A stretch of DNA of 56,258 nucleotides from Neorhodopirellula pilleata (GTDB taxonomy: Bacteria; Planctomycetota; Planctomycetia; Pirellulales; Pirellulaceae). The notes under the pieces were generated by a model that saw only the letters and a list, made by a program, of their open reading frames with translations, was not told the DNA's origin and searched no databases. Shown piece by piece: positions 33,010 to 42,870 of this stretch (position 1 is the first letter of the stretch; each line of letters opens with the position of its first letter). Location: contig NZ_SJPM01000023.1 in assembly GCF_007859915.1 (NCBI RefSeq), forward strand, positions 1 through 56,258, written 5' to 3'. The translations under genes and the position numbers were made by a program.

Positions 33010-36000
33010 ATGTCCTCATCGACGTCATCCGCCACGCCCGCCGACGCAACCAAAGAATCGGAAAGTTCTCCGCCTGCCGATCTGCGCATCGACCGGATTG
33101 AACACGCGATTGAACACGCCAAGCATTATTTGCCGGCACAGGGGCCGATCTCGATCTTTGTGCATCACAATACCTTGCACGCTTTCGAAGACTTACCGTT
33201 CGACAAAGCGGTCATTGAAGGTGGACGCCATTATCATTGCGAACCTTATCTTAGCGAAGAGCGATATCGGGACGAACTGAGTCGCGGTCGGATCACGCTC
33301 AATGATCTCCGCGAAGTGTTGATGGACGATCTCGGTGATGACGCCGACACGTTGGTGTCGGCCTTTGGGACTCGCTACACGTTGCGTTTAGCGATGTTGC
33401 AGATGACGGTCCACAGTGTTCCGGAAGCCGAGCTGAAATGGTTACTTGCCGAGACTGACGTACTGCGAAACTTCCGCGCCGAGATATCGCCGCAACGTCG
33501 TGAGAAGACGATCAACCAAACGCGAAGTTGGGTGATGCGACATGTGAATGTCAACTCGGCCGAGCAACCGAACCCCGAATCGACGCCGCCGCTTCCTGAT
33601 ACCATTCGTCGGGCGATCGAAGGCTTTGACGCGAATGCGATCGAGCTTTGGTCGGACGCGACTTGGGAATCGTTCGTGCTTCATGCCCTTTGGCAAATTT
33701 GCCGCCACGGAGTCGAGGTCGTCGACCTCCATGCGGCGCGACCGACGGCATCAATCGGGATTGGTGATCAGGTTCTCCGCGCGACGGGCGAGAACATTGA
33801 TTCGAAGGTCAACGAAATACTGATCCGGTTTTGTGGCAGTTTTCTGGACCAGGGTTTCGCCGATTGGACATTGCCGGATCGCGAAAAGGGTTTTGCCCGA
33901 TCTTTCGCGACATTGTTTGGCGGTGCGATGACGATCAAACCGAACTGGCTCAAGGGAATCCGCCACGAGATGCGAACGATCTTGCAAGGCAACTTCGATC
34001 CACTCGCATCGATCGCGGCTTCCCTCGTTGAACTCGAAGTGAACGATGTCGAACAAGCCATTGAGTCCGCGTTGATGGGGTTGCGGGGTTGGACCGGAAT
34101 GATTTGGCAGATGGAATCGTCCACGCCGTTTCTTCCTCACCCGATTCCCTCTGGATCGCTCAATGAATACTTGGCGATTCGATTGATTTTGCAGCGTTAC
34201 GCGATTGTGGACCTTGGTCGACGACGCTTTGGGTCGAGTGACCTTTCACAGATACTGTCGCGACTTCGAAAGAAGCCTGATCGCCATCAAGGGGCATCGA
34301 TCGACGAACGCACCTATCGGATCTTTCAATTGGCGCAAGTCGGCGGTTGGACACCCGAGCAACTGATCGATATGTCGGTGGAACAATGGCAATGCTTGAT
34401 TAACGAGATCGAATCATTCTCGTCCATACAGCGGCGTCGGATCCTGCATGCGGCCTATGAACGTAACTACGCAGTTTCTGCACTCGATGCATTGACGATT
34501 CATGCCAGACAACGCCACGATAAGTTGACGGCTAAGAAATCGGTGCCCGCTTATGTGGCGATCTTTTGTATCGATGACCGCGAAGAATCATTCCGACGTC
34601 ATTTGGAGGAAGTCGATCCGGCTTGCCAAACCGCTTCGGCGGCTGGTTTTTTTGCGGTCGCGATGTACTACCAAGGGGCCGATCATGCCCACTTCCGTCC
34701 ATTGTGTCCGGCCATAGTGACGCCGCAACACTATGTTCGCGAAGAACCGATGTTTTCGGCCGCCGACGTCAGTGAGAAGCGAGCCCAGCGGCGTCGTCGG
34801 ATCGGTTGGTTTGCACACCAAGTTCATTCAGGATCACGGACGTTGATCGGCGGTTGGGTGACCGGTGTGTTTGGTGCGATTGCCACCTTTCCGATGGTCG
34901 CGAGAATCATGGCACCACGTCTGACTTCACGCATTCGAGAAGCAACCAGTGTGCTCGTCCGCCCGCCGGCAACTGAATTGCATCTCGAACGAACCTCGCC
35001 AACGCCTGGATCGGCTCCGGAGTCGCTCGGTTACAGTCTTGATGAAATGGCAACGATTGTCGTTCGCATTCTCGAAGACATCGGGATGACCCAAGACTTT
35101 CCTCCGATCATCGTGTTTTTCGGTCACGGCAGCAGTTCGCTCAATAACCCACATGAATCGGCATACAATTGTGGGGCGTGCAGTGGCGGACGTGGCGGAC
35201 CCAACGCGCGAGCGTTCGCGATGATGGCGAACGATCGACGCGTTCGAAGACTGGTGGCCGATCGAGGGATCGATTTGCGAGACGATGTCTGTTTCGTCGG
35301 TGCGTATCACAATACTTGCAATGATCACGTCGAGTACTACGATCTCGACTTGCTGCCGCGAACTCATCGTGCATTGTTCCGACGGATCGAAGCGAATATC
35401 AACGAGACTCGCCGCCGTAATGCTCACGAACGATGTCGCCGATTCGAGTCCGCGCCTTTAAGTGTCACGCCTGAGGAAGCACTCGAGCACGTGGAAGAAC
35501 GAGCCGAGGACCTCTCGCAAGCGCGGCCGGAATACAATCACGCGACCAATGCCTTGGTGACGGTCGGACGGCGAGAATGGACGCGTGGTTTGTACATGGA
35601 CCGCCGAGTCTTCTTGACGCAGTACGATCCGTCGGTCGATGATGAGGAGTGCCGCGTTTTGACGCGGATCTTGCAGGCGGCCATTCCTGTTTGTGCCGGG
35701 ATCAGCTTGGAATACTATTTCTCGTCCGTCGATGTGGAAGGCTACGGATGTGGTTCCAAGTTGCCTCACAATATCGTCGCGATGGTCGGCGTGATGACCG
35801 GCGCGGCCAGCGATCTGCGACCGGGATTATCGCAGCAAATGATCGAGATTCATGAGCCGATGCGGATTTTGTTCGTCATCGAAACCACCCCCGCCAAACT
35901 GGATCGAATCATCCAATCCAATCCCGGGATCGCGCGTCTCGTTCAAGGCAACTGGGTTCAAGTCGCGGTGATCGATCCCGATACCGCCACGATCCAACGT

Positions 36001-36126
36001 TACGTTAATGGTCGCTACGTGCCTCACTTGATTGAAAACAAGTCACTTCCCACGACAGCCTCTTCGATGGACTGGTACCGTGGACAGCGAAGTCATCTCC
36101 CCTTCGCCTCAATCTCAAAAACTTAA
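33010..36126 (+). CDS. dabA: DabA, inorganic carbon transporter subunit (DUF2309)
   Basis: A 1038-residue DUF2309 protein, the carbonic-anhydrase-like subunit of the DAB dissolved-inorganic-carbon accumulation system. The zinc site is visible: Cys520 and Asp522 in FCIDDREES, His706 in FFGHGSS, and Cys721 in YNCGACSGG; the His-Cys spacing of 15 equals that of the characterised Halothiobacillus protein as I recall it. The N-terminal signature IFVHHNTLHAFEDLPF is typical. DabA sits on the cytoplasmic face and works with the DabB membrane subunit to trap CO2 as bicarbonate using ion-motive force. The length is above the 800-850 of type members. Two antiporter-like genes follow. Confidence 0.93.
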   Translation: MSSSTSSATPADATKESESSPPADLRIDRIEHAIEHAKHYLPAQGPISIFVHHNTLHAFEDLPFDKAVIEGGRHYHCEPYLSEERYRDELSRGRITLNDLREVLMDDLGDDADTLVSAFGTRYTLRLAMLQMTVHSVPEAELKWLLAETDVLRNFRAEISPQRREKTINQTRSWVMRHVNVNSAEQPNPESTPPLPDTIRRAIEGFDANAIELWSDATWESFVLHALWQICRHGVEVVDLHAARPTASIGIGDQVLRATGENIDSKVNEILIRFCGSFLDQGFADWTLPDREKGFARSFATLFGGAMTIKPNWLKGIRHEMRTILQGNFDPLASIAASLVELEVNDVEQAIESALMGLRGWTGMIWQMESSTPFLPHPIPSGSLNEYLAIRLILQRYAIVDLGRRRFGSSDLSQILSRLRKKPDRHQGASIDERTYRIFQLAQVGGWTPEQLIDMSVEQWQCLINEIESFSSIQRRRILHAAYERNYAVSALDALTIHARQRHDKLTAKKSVPAYVAIFCIDDREESFRRHLEEVDPACQTASAAGFFAVAMYYQGADHAHFRPLCPAIVTPQHYVREEPMFSAADVSEKRAQRRRRIGWFAHQVHSGSRTLIGGWVTGVFGAIATFPMVARIMAPRLTSRIREATSVLVRPPATELHLERTSPTPGSAPESLGYSLDEMATIVVRILEDIGMTQDFPPIIVFFGHGSSSLNNPHESAYNCGACSGGRGGPNARAFAMMANDRRVRRLVADRGIDLRDDVCFVGAYHNTCNDHVEYYDLDLLPRTHRALFRRIEANINETRRRNAHERCRRFESAPLSVTPEEALEHVEERAEDLSQARPEYNHATNALVTVGRREWTRGLYMDRRVFLTQYDPSVDDEECRVLTRILQAAIPVCAGISLEYYFSSVDVEGYGCGSKLPHNIVAMVGVMTGAASDLRPGLSQQMIEIHEPMRILFVIETTPAKLDRIIQSNPGIARLVQGNWVQVAVIDPDTATIQRYVNGRYVPHLIENKSLPTTASSMDWYRGQRSHLPFASISKT

Positions 36127-36180
36127 ACGTTAGGAAACGTTCAGCAAAACTTCGGCATTTGAAGCAAACCATCAAATCGG

Positions 36181-36241
36181 AACCCGACGCGTCAGCGAGG
36201 GATGCGCCGTTGAACTCGATCCCTCGCTGACGCGTCGGGTT
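36181..36241. repeat. Perfect 23-bp inverted repeat between dabA and dabB
   Basis: AACCCGACGCGTCAGCGAGG (from 36181) pairs perfectly with the complement at 36219-36241, with a 15-base loop. It is a bare core of the foldback family, without TGTTGATTTA ends. It may stabilise or attenuate the operon transcript. Confidence 0.92.
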
Positions 36242-36302
36242 AAGAAATCAGGAAGTTATTTCCGAGCGCTTACGTAAACCTCCAAATTTAAACCTAAACC
36301 GA

Positions 36303-37697
36303 ATGACCAGCACCGATACCATCCTTCAACTACTCGGCACGGCGGTCGTCGCGAGTCCGTTGTTGCTTCTTGCGGTATTGGGCGGCACCGCGATGTTCCA
36401 GCGTCCCCTCGGCGAGGCGTCGATTTCGCGATGGACGCAAGCCGCAGTTCTGTTCTCATTGCTTCCCGCAATTGGGATACTGATCATCATGTTGGCGACG
36501 GGCATTCGCAACGTTCCGATCGAATTGGGGAATTGGGTCACGATTCCGGAACAGCAGTTTCATTTCCATTTGAAATTTGTTTTCGATCGACTCAGCATTC
36601 CGTTCTTAATGCTCTCGTGCGTCCTGTGCGGTGTCGTCGGTGAGTTCACCCGGCGTTACCTGCATCGCGAGGATGGATACGCGAGATTCTTTTTGTTTTA
36701 TGCGATGTTTTTTTCTGGAATGGTTTTGTCATCGTTGGCGGGAACGATCGAAACCCTTTTCGTAGGTTGGGAGATGGTGGGTTTGTCGTCCGCGTTGCTG
36801 GTCGCGTACTTCCATGAACGCGAGAATCCGGTTCGAAACGGACAGCGGGTTTGGTCGATTTATCGTTTGTCTGATGCCGCTTTGTTGATTGCCGCAATCA
36901 CCATGCACCATATGGTCGGTGAAGGAGATTTCGGTGGTTTGATGAGTTCCGGGATTTGGCCGGAAGGCACCGCCGCCGTGACACCGGGGCAGGCGCTTTT
37001 GGTTGGAACGTTGTTGCTGATCGGCGCGGCGGGCAAGTCGGCGTTGTTTCCGTTCAGCGGCTGGTTACCCCGAGCGATGGAAGGGCCGACGCCTTCGAGT
37101 GCGATCTTTTACGGTGCGTTGTCCGTTCACTTGGGTGCCTATCTGTTGTTGCGACTGAGTCCGTTGATCGAAGCGTCGCTAACGCTTCAGGTTATGATCG
37201 TCGCCTTGGGGGCGGTGTCGGCAATTTGTGGTGCGTTAATGTCACGGGTTCAGAGCGACGTGAAGGTTTCGCTCGCCTACGCTTCACTGACCCAAGTCGG
37301 CATCATCGTCGTCGAGATTGGATTGGGGCTTCGTTATTTAGCATTGATTCACATCATGGGGCACGCTTCGCTGCGAACGATGCAGCTTCTGCGAGCCCCG
37401 ACGCTGCTCAAAGACTACAGCGATTTGGAAAACAAGATGGGAGGTCGTCTCGTTCACGAAGCGTGGGCCGGAGCAAGTTACCTGCCATCGAGCGTTCAGC
37501 AGTGGTGCTATCGATTTGGTTTCGATCGTGGATTTATGGACATCGCACTGGACAAATGGGTGTCGATTCCGTTTGCAAATCTATTCGGTTGGTTCGATCG
37601 GATCGAGCGTCGCATCACCGATCGTCTGTCCCATGAACCTTCTCGGGAATCCGATTTCATTGACGCGCATCCCGAAGAATTGAGAGACGCAGCTTAA
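36303..37697 (+). CDS. dabB: DabB-like proton-conducting membrane subunit (NuoL/MrpA type)
   Basis: A 464-residue polytopic protein of the proton-conducting membrane transporter family (NuoL/ND5-like). The N-terminal helices, then FVGWEMVGLSSALLVAYFHER, and GAAGKSALFPFSGWLPRAMEGPTP (motif broken here across two segments) carry the conserved Glu and Lys of these ion channels. It lies 176 bases after dabA across the small palindrome. In characterised DAB systems one such subunit conducts the ions that drive DabA. The final 90 residues are cytoplasmic and charged. Confidence 0.87.
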   Translation: MTSTDTILQLLGTAVVASPLLLLAVLGGTAMFQRPLGEASISRWTQAAVLFSLLPAIGILIIMLATGIRNVPIELGNWVTIPEQQFHFHLKFVFDRLSIPFLMLSCVLCGVVGEFTRRYLHREDGYARFFLFYAMFFSGMVLSSLAGTIETLFVGWEMVGLSSALLVAYFHERENPVRNGQRVWSIYRLSDAALLIAAITMHHMVGEGDFGGLMSSGIWPEGTAAVTPGQALLVGTLLLIGAAGKSALFPFSGWLPRAMEGPTPSSAIFYGALSVHLGAYLLLRLSPLIEASLTLQVMIVALGAVSAICGALMSRVQSDVKVSLAYASLTQVGIIVVEIGLGLRYLALIHIMGHASLRTMQLLRAPTLLKDYSDLENKMGGRLVHEAWAGASYLPSSVQQWCYRFGFDRGFMDIALDKWVSIPFANLFGWFDRIERRITDRLSHEPSRESDFIDAHPEELRDAA

Positions 37698-37699
37698 AC

Positions 37700-39169
37700 A
37701 TGAGCGAACTTCATTTTCCCTGGATTGAAACCTCGATCCTTGTCCCGTTGCTCGGTGCGGTGTGGTTGCATCTGATCGGTAACCAACCGTACGTATTGAA
37801 ACACGCGATCGCGATTTGCGGCTTGACCCTCGTCTTGACCGTGGGTGAGTTAATTGACTTCGTGTTAATGGGGGCGTTCGAAGCCCATGATCATTGGCCG
37901 TTCGTTGATTGGATTTTCCCACCCGATGTATTTGTAGTTGATGAGTTGAGTGCGTTTCAATTGCCGCTGGCTGCCTTGATTTTTCTGGTGACGGTGATGT
38001 CGACGCTGCGAACCAAAGCACCGCGGTTCTCGCTCAAGCTTGCGTTGGTTTCAGAAACACTCGTATTGGCGACGTTCAATTGTCGTGCGTCGTGGGCGCT
38101 CGTCGCATTGTTGATTTGTTCCACGGTGCCTCCTTATTTGGAATTGAAGGCTCGCCAGCGATGCACTCGCATTTATGCACTTCACATGTCGTTGTTCGCC
38201 GGTCTGTTGATTGTCGGATACGCCTTGCTGTCGATGATTGATCCTAACGACAAGTCGGCCGTGTTGATTCCCGGGGCGCTGTTAACCGGGGCAGCCTTGA
38301 TTCGCAGCGGTATCTTTCCGTTGCACCTGTGGATGACCGACTTGTTCGAGAAAGCGACCTTCGGAACCGCCATTCTCTATACAACGCCGTTGGTCGGCGC
38401 GTATGCCGTGATGCGATTGGTCTTGCCGATCGCGCCATCGTGGGCATTGCAAAGCATCGCGGTACTGTCATTAACGACTGCGGTCTACGCCGGTGCGATG
38501 GCAATCGTGCAATCCGAGGCCCGGCGAATGTTTTGCTTTCTGCTGCTCAGCCAGTCTTCGCTCGTGTTGGTTGGACTGGAGCTGGTCACGCCGATCGGAT
38601 TGACCGGGGCACTTTGTCTGTGGTTGTCGGTCGGGATGTCGTTGACCGGTTTTGGAATTACGTTGCGGTGCATCGAAGCAAGAATCTCGAGGATCTCGCT
38701 CCTTGATTTTCACGGACTCTATCGGCAGATGCCCAGTTTGGCCGGGTTCTTTCTCTTGACAGGACTCGGAGCGATCGGGTTTCCCGCTACGATCGGTTTC
38801 GTTGGAATGGAGCTACTGATCGAAGGTGCGGTCGACGTGTATCCGCTCGTCGGAACGATGGTTGTGATCGCGGCGGCGTTTTGCGGCATCACGGTTTTGA
38901 TGGCGTACTTTCGAATTTTTACCGGCGTTTCGAATCGTTCGCTGGTGCCGATGCACGCGCGGCCGGTCGAACGGATTGCGGTCTTGGTCTTGACCTTGCT
39001 AATTCTCGGCGGCGGTTTGTATCCACAGCCAGGCGTGGCTTCGCGGTACCATGCCGCTCATGAACTAACCGAGCAGCGAAAACGCAATTTCCCAGAGGAA
39101 GTTGTTCAACACCGCGAGAGCCAACACCACCACGGCGATGGGGACCATCTCAATGAAGCGGCCCAATAA
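37700..39169 (+). CDS. Second proton-antiporter-like membrane subunit of the Dab operon
   Basis: A 489-residue polytopic protein of the same superfamily (NuoM/NuoN-like), starting 2 bases after the previous stop. Conserved features are reduced: LIRSGIFPLHLWMTDLFEKA replaces the usual K-x-x-x-x-P-x-H-x-W-L-P-x-A segment, with Arg in the place of Lys, and SEARRMFCFLLLSQSSLV matches the second proton-path helix. The C-terminus is His-rich (HHHGDGDH). Canonical DAB systems have only DabA and DabB, so this is an additional channel-type subunit. Confidence 0.82.
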   Translation: MSELHFPWIETSILVPLLGAVWLHLIGNQPYVLKHAIAICGLTLVLTVGELIDFVLMGAFEAHDHWPFVDWIFPPDVFVVDELSAFQLPLAALIFLVTVMSTLRTKAPRFSLKLALVSETLVLATFNCRASWALVALLICSTVPPYLELKARQRCTRIYALHMSLFAGLLIVGYALLSMIDPNDKSAVLIPGALLTGAALIRSGIFPLHLWMTDLFEKATFGTAILYTTPLVGAYAVMRLVLPIAPSWALQSIAVLSLTTAVYAGAMAIVQSEARRMFCFLLLSQSSLVLVGLELVTPIGLTGALCLWLSVGMSLTGFGITLRCIEARISRISLLDFHGLYRQMPSLAGFFLLTGLGAIGFPATIGFVGMELLIEGAVDVYPLVGTMVVIAAAFCGITVLMAYFRIFTGVSNRSLVPMHARPVERIAVLVLTLLILGGGLYPQPGVASRYHAAHELTEQRKRNFPEEVVQHRESQHHHGDGDHLNEAAQ

Positions 39170-39217
39170 TGGAGCGTCAAATTTTAGTTTTGGGGTGAGC
39201 CGAACGTGCAGGGTGCT

Positions 39218-39293
39218 GTTGATTTGATCGTAACCCGCTGCGTAAGCGAGGGATGAGTCCATATCAATGATCCCTCGCTTACGCAGCGGGTTA
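39218..39293. repeat. Foldback repeat with AACCCGCTGCGTAAGCGAGG core
   Basis: TAACCCGCTGCGTAAGCGAG (from 39231) pairs with its perfect complement at 39270-39293. TGTTGATTTGA precedes it at 39217-39227. It lies 62 bases after the stop of the second antiporter gene. Confidence 0.9.
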
Positions 39294-39377
39294 CTAAAAA
39301 AAGCGCAAACTTCAGAATGCGTAAGCGAGGGATCGAACGCCATTGAGTTTTCTGTAAATATCCCTCGCTAATCGGTC

Positions 39378-39485
39378 TGTTGATTTAGTCCTCATCAAAA
39401 CCCGAAGCGTGAGCGAGGGATATTTACAAAGGACTTAATGGCGATGAATCCCTCGCTCACGCTTCGGGTTACGATTAAATCAACA
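39378..39485. repeat. Foldback repeat, 108-bp inverted copy of the unit at 11217-11324
   Basis: TGTTGATTTA at 39378-39387 and TAAATCAACA at 39476-39485 enclose AACCCGAAGCGTGAGCGAGG (39399 onward) and its complement (39448-39470). Reverse-complemented, the 108 bp differ from 11217-11324 at 5 positions by my count. Confidence 0.93.
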
Positions 39486-39575
39486 CGCCGTAGTGCGTCG
39501 GGTTACGATGGAGGCTAAATCAACAAGCCGATAGCGGCGTGTTAGCAACTCAGGAAGTTAATTCCAAACACTTTG

Positions 39576-41177
39576 TCAGTGCGGGACGGGGCAGGTCGCC
39601 GGAGGCGGTGGAGTCGAAGGCATGCCAGCCGAAGGTGCTCTTAGTTCCAGTTCCAACATCGTTCCATCGGCGGGCTTGGTGGAAACCCCCGCTTTGACTT
39701 CGTAATCCTGACGAACGGCGGAAAAGCGAAACATTTTGACAAAGGCACCGACGACCAAGGCGACTTCCAACTGCCCGAGATGTTTGCCCGGACAAACTCG
39801 CGAGCCGTGGCCAAAGCCGAAGTGCAAAAAATCTTTGGATTTCTCTTTGTTGTCCGCAATGGTCTGCCATCGCTGAGGTTCAAAGACCGTTGCCGAGTAT
39901 CCCGTCGGTTGTTCGCCCCAGTGATCGGGATGACGATTGGCATGCCAGATGTCCAACAGCACATGGGTTTTTGCCGGAATATCCATCGTGCGCCCGTCGG
40001 CGGTCTCGACGCGTGTTGTGCCGTTCGCCCGCCGCGGCAGAAAGTAAAGCGACGGCGTCAGCCGCAAAGTTTCTTCGAGCACCGCGTTTAGGTTTTTGGC
40101 TCCGATCAGTCGGGCAGGTGTGAACTCATCGATCAGACTGACTTCCTCGTACACACGCTCTTGCCACGACTGGTTTCTCGCCAGGTGAGAGATCGCCCAG
40201 GTGGCATACGAGGTGGTTGCTTCCAATGCACCCGCAAGAAACACTTTGATGTTGCTACGCAGCGCCGCATCAGGAGCTTCCACGTTGAACTTTTTCCACA
40301 TGCCACTGTTGGTTTGGCGGGCCGCCAAGACTAGGTCGGTCAGTTCCTCAAATGTTTCGAAATCGCGATTGGCTTGAGCATAACGTTGGCTAAATGGGGC
40401 CAACCACGAGCGTCTCAATCCGACTTGATTGATGACCGTGTCACGTACGATATGGTCAATGATTCGTTGTAGCGACGGAACGTAGACGTCCCGCAACGCG
40501 GCATATTCGATCGAAGTTCCAAAGAAACAACGAACCAGCATTTCGAGCATCAGAGCCTGGATTTCCGGTTCCATCGCCAATTGCACGCGAGTCGTTCCGG
40601 TACCGCTCAAGTGATTTCGGAGGGCCACCAAACGCTCTCGCACGGTGGATCGAAAGGTGTGTTCAAATTCGCCGAAGACCTCGACTTGGAATAAAGCAGT
40701 CTTTCCAAACGGTGATGCCGATGCTTTGCGTTGACGTCGCCACGACGAGCCATTACCGAACAGCAGCGTGTCCTCGCCGGTGGCCCGCGCGATTCCGGTT
40801 GACGGCAACGGATCGCGATCAAATTGTCCATCGCGGTCACCGGTGGCCGTCAGGATCGCTCGGATCACGCCGGGATCGCGGCTGACCAGCACCGGCGGAA
40901 ATCCTGGGACATCCAGATAGCGGTTATGACGCCCCGCTCCGTCTTCGTCGTCGGCCCCATGGAAATAGGTTTCGAGAATCTCAATGGGATGGTGGTAATT
41001 CCAAGGGTGGGGAAAAGGCAAACAGGGCCGACCGGATTGAAACAGCACCGGCACGCGACTGGGCTGACAATCCCCACCGAACGGATTGGTTCGGCTGATC
41101 TGTTGGCCCAGTCGCCCGACCCAACTCGTGTCTTTGATGGTTGCTTGTTTCGGCGAAGTGTCAGCGTCGGTAAGCAT
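39576..41177 (-). CDS. Cytochrome P450
   Basis: A 533-residue haem-thiolate monooxygenase. The haem motif FGHGSRVCPGKHLG has the axial Cys at about residue 462. The ExxR motif is in LEETLRLTPSLYFLPRRA. The I-helix segment is FLAGALEATTSYATW, where Glu-Ala replaces the usual Glu/Asp-Thr pair. The frame extends to a GTG at 41336, but I prefer the ATG at 41177 (MLTDADTSPKQ), because the extra residues do not look like the family. No ferredoxin or reductase gene is nearby, so its electron donor must be elsewhere. Substrate not predictable. Convergent with the Dab operon. Confidence 0.9.
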   Translation of the reverse strand: MLTDADTSPKQATIKDTSWVGRLGQQISRTNPFGGDCQPSRVPVLFQSGRPCLPFPHPWNYHHPIEILETYFHGADDEDGAGRHNRYLDVPGFPPVLVSRDPGVIRAILTATGDRDGQFDRDPLPSTGIARATGEDTLLFGNGSSWRRQRKASASPFGKTALFQVEVFGEFEHTFRSTVRERLVALRNHLSGTGTTRVQLAMEPEIQALMLEMLVRCFFGTSIEYAALRDVYVPSLQRIIDHIVRDTVINQVGLRRSWLAPFSQRYAQANRDFETFEELTDLVLAARQTNSGMWKKFNVEAPDAALRSNIKVFLAGALEATTSYATWAISHLARNQSWQERVYEEVSLIDEFTPARLIGAKNLNAVLEETLRLTPSLYFLPRRANGTTRVETADGRTMDIPAKTHVLLDIWHANRHPDHWGEQPTGYSATVFEPQRWQTIADNKEKSKDFLHFGFGHGSRVCPGKHLGQLEVALVVGAFVKMFRFSAVRQDYEVKAGVSTKPADGTMLELELRAPSAGMPSTPPPPATCPVPH

Positions 41178-41449
41178 AGCCGCGTTCCGAAATGGAGGAT
41201 GGGACGACAATAAAGGATGAGGCGGCAAGATCTCAGGCCGTTCGATTCGCATCAATGCAAGGGGAGATAAGTTGACTTCGTGCCGCGTCAACGCTAGTCT
41301 ATGGAGCGGTAGCCGATATTCAAAACCGTTATCCACGAAAAACGCAGGCGGCGTTCAAACGGGGATTGTGGCCGAATGTACACTAGTCAGATCCGTAGGC
41401 GTTACCACCTCATTTCCCTTTCCAAATTTTTCGTATCGGGTTCATAACA

Positions 41450-42691
41450 ATGAAGAATCGAATAGGCCGTGGCGGGTTTACTCTTGTCGAGTTGCTCGTC
41501 GTGATTGCCATTATTGGAGTTCTGGTGGGGCTACTTTTGCCCGCCGTCCAGGCCGCCCGCGAGGCAGCCCGTCGGATGAGTTGCAGCAACAATTTTAAGC
41601 AAATTGGGTTGGCGATTCACAACTACCACGCCGCCTACGATCAATTGCCGAGGCATGCTACTGGCACGTGGAATGATGCCGCGATGGATGCATGGACCCA
41701 CGTGGACACCAATAACTCGGGTTCGTTGAGCATGCTGGTTGGCTTAACACCGTTCTTCGAGCAACAGGCGTTGTGGGAGTCGATTAGCAATCCGAACCCG
41801 TCTCGAGTTGATGGCAATGCTGGGGCAGCAATCGGAACGCCAGCGAATCCATGGGTTGCGATGGGGCCGCGAGCTACCCAGGGTCAATACATCCCGTGGG
41901 CGACGGACATCCCGTCACTGCGATGTCCTTCCGATCCGGGAGTAGGACTTCCGGCCCTCGGGAGAACGAACTATGCCGCTTGCATGGGAGATGGTTTTGA
42001 CTCGATGTTTCAGAATCCCATTCGTTGGAGCAACGCGGGTGGGAGTCCCTTCGATGTCACATCGGGCGGAAAACAAACGCAGCAACGCTGGGCTCGCGGC
42101 GTGTTTGTCCATCGTGTCGATCAGAAATTTCGGGACATTCTTGATGGATTGGCCAACACAATCATGATGGGTGAGATCGCCACTGACCTCGGGGACAGCG
42201 ATAATCGAACGCGGGTCAATCGAACGCAAACATTCCACACTGGGGACGGCGGAATCACTGTCTGCAAAAATTTGGGGCACATCGATCCCGCACGACCTCT
42301 GTTTTGGTGTTTAACAGGAACCGGTTGTACGGTCCCTACTGGCGAAGAAGCCGGTGGCGCGATTGAAGGTGCCAACAGCAATGCGAACCGAGGCATGATG
42401 TGGGCCTGGGCAAGGAATGCGTCAAGCGGATTTACCACCAATGCGCCTCCGAATTCACCTTACTGCGGCAACCGCTGGGCTGAAAATGGAGGCGCGATCA
42501 CCGCGAGCAGCCGTCACCAAGGTGGTGCTCACGTATTAATGGGGGACGGTGCCGTGAAATTCATTACGGATTCGATCGAAGCAGGAAACCAGCGAAACGA
42601 GACGATGGTGGCCGGGCAGCAAAGTCCCTATGGGCTTTGGGGTTCGCTCGGTACGCGCGCGAGCAAAGAAGTCATCGGTTCTGAGTTTTAA
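41450..42691 (+). CDS. DUF1559 pseudopilin-like protein
   Basis: A 413-residue planctomycete DUF1559 protein. It has a type IV pilin-like N-terminus: a short basic leader, cleavage after RGG, and the helix FTLVELLVVIAIIGVLVGLL. AREAARRMSCSNNFKQIGLA follows, typical of the family. The C-terminal signature is HVLMGDGAVKFI. Planctomycete genomes hold many paralogues, usually at the head of an operon with a small lipoprotein, as here. Export would use a prepilin peptidase and type II/IV machinery elsewhere. The function is not established. Confidence 0.95.
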   Translation: MKNRIGRGGFTLVELLVVIAIIGVLVGLLLPAVQAAREAARRMSCSNNFKQIGLAIHNYHAAYDQLPRHATGTWNDAAMDAWTHVDTNNSGSLSMLVGLTPFFEQQALWESISNPNPSRVDGNAGAAIGTPANPWVAMGPRATQGQYIPWATDIPSLRCPSDPGVGLPALGRTNYAACMGDGFDSMFQNPIRWSNAGGSPFDVTSGGKQTQQRWARGVFVHRVDQKFRDILDGLANTIMMGEIATDLGDSDNRTRVNRTQTFHTGDGGITVCKNLGHIDPARPLFWCLTGTGCTVPTGEEAGGAIEGANSNANRGMMWAWARNASSGFTTNAPPNSPYCGNRWAENGGAITASSRHQGGAHVLMGDGAVKFITDSIEAGNQRNETMVAGQQSPYGLWGSLGTRASKEVIGSEF

Positions 42692-42870
42692 TCTGATCGA
42701 ATGAATGAAGCCCGGTTGAGGCGGAGTCGCAAGACTTCTGCCTCCGCCGGGGAAGCCGGTGAACTCTTCAGTGGTCAGCTTCCACTCACATCGGTAACTA
42801 CAGTATTTACCAGCTACGAATTCTAGCGTTTTAACGCTTTAACGTTTTTCCAAAATTGAAATTGAAACAC

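Larger units (their letters stand above)
39170..39575. other. Repeat-filled gap between the Dab operon and the P450 gene
   Basis: 406 bases between converging genes. It contains the two foldbacks listed separately and a third, partial unit at about 39486-39545 (GCGTCGGGTTACGATGGAGG, TAAATCAACAAGCCG). The stretch 39300-39370 holds single copies of GCGTAAGCGAGGGATC and ATCCCTCGCTAATCGG, remnants of the same core. I see no gene. Confidence 0.7.

Noticed and set aside
39231..39300. Hairpin followed by an A run after the second antiporter gene, considered as a terminator.
   Set aside because: For the plus-strand operon the run after the stem is A, not T; the stem is a copy of the dispersed repeat core.
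39065..39343. 92-residue reverse frame with a hydrophobic C-terminal part.
   Set aside because: It overlaps the end of the antiporter-like gene and a foldback repeat; the residues SNPLRKRG come from the repeat core, and no family is recognisable.
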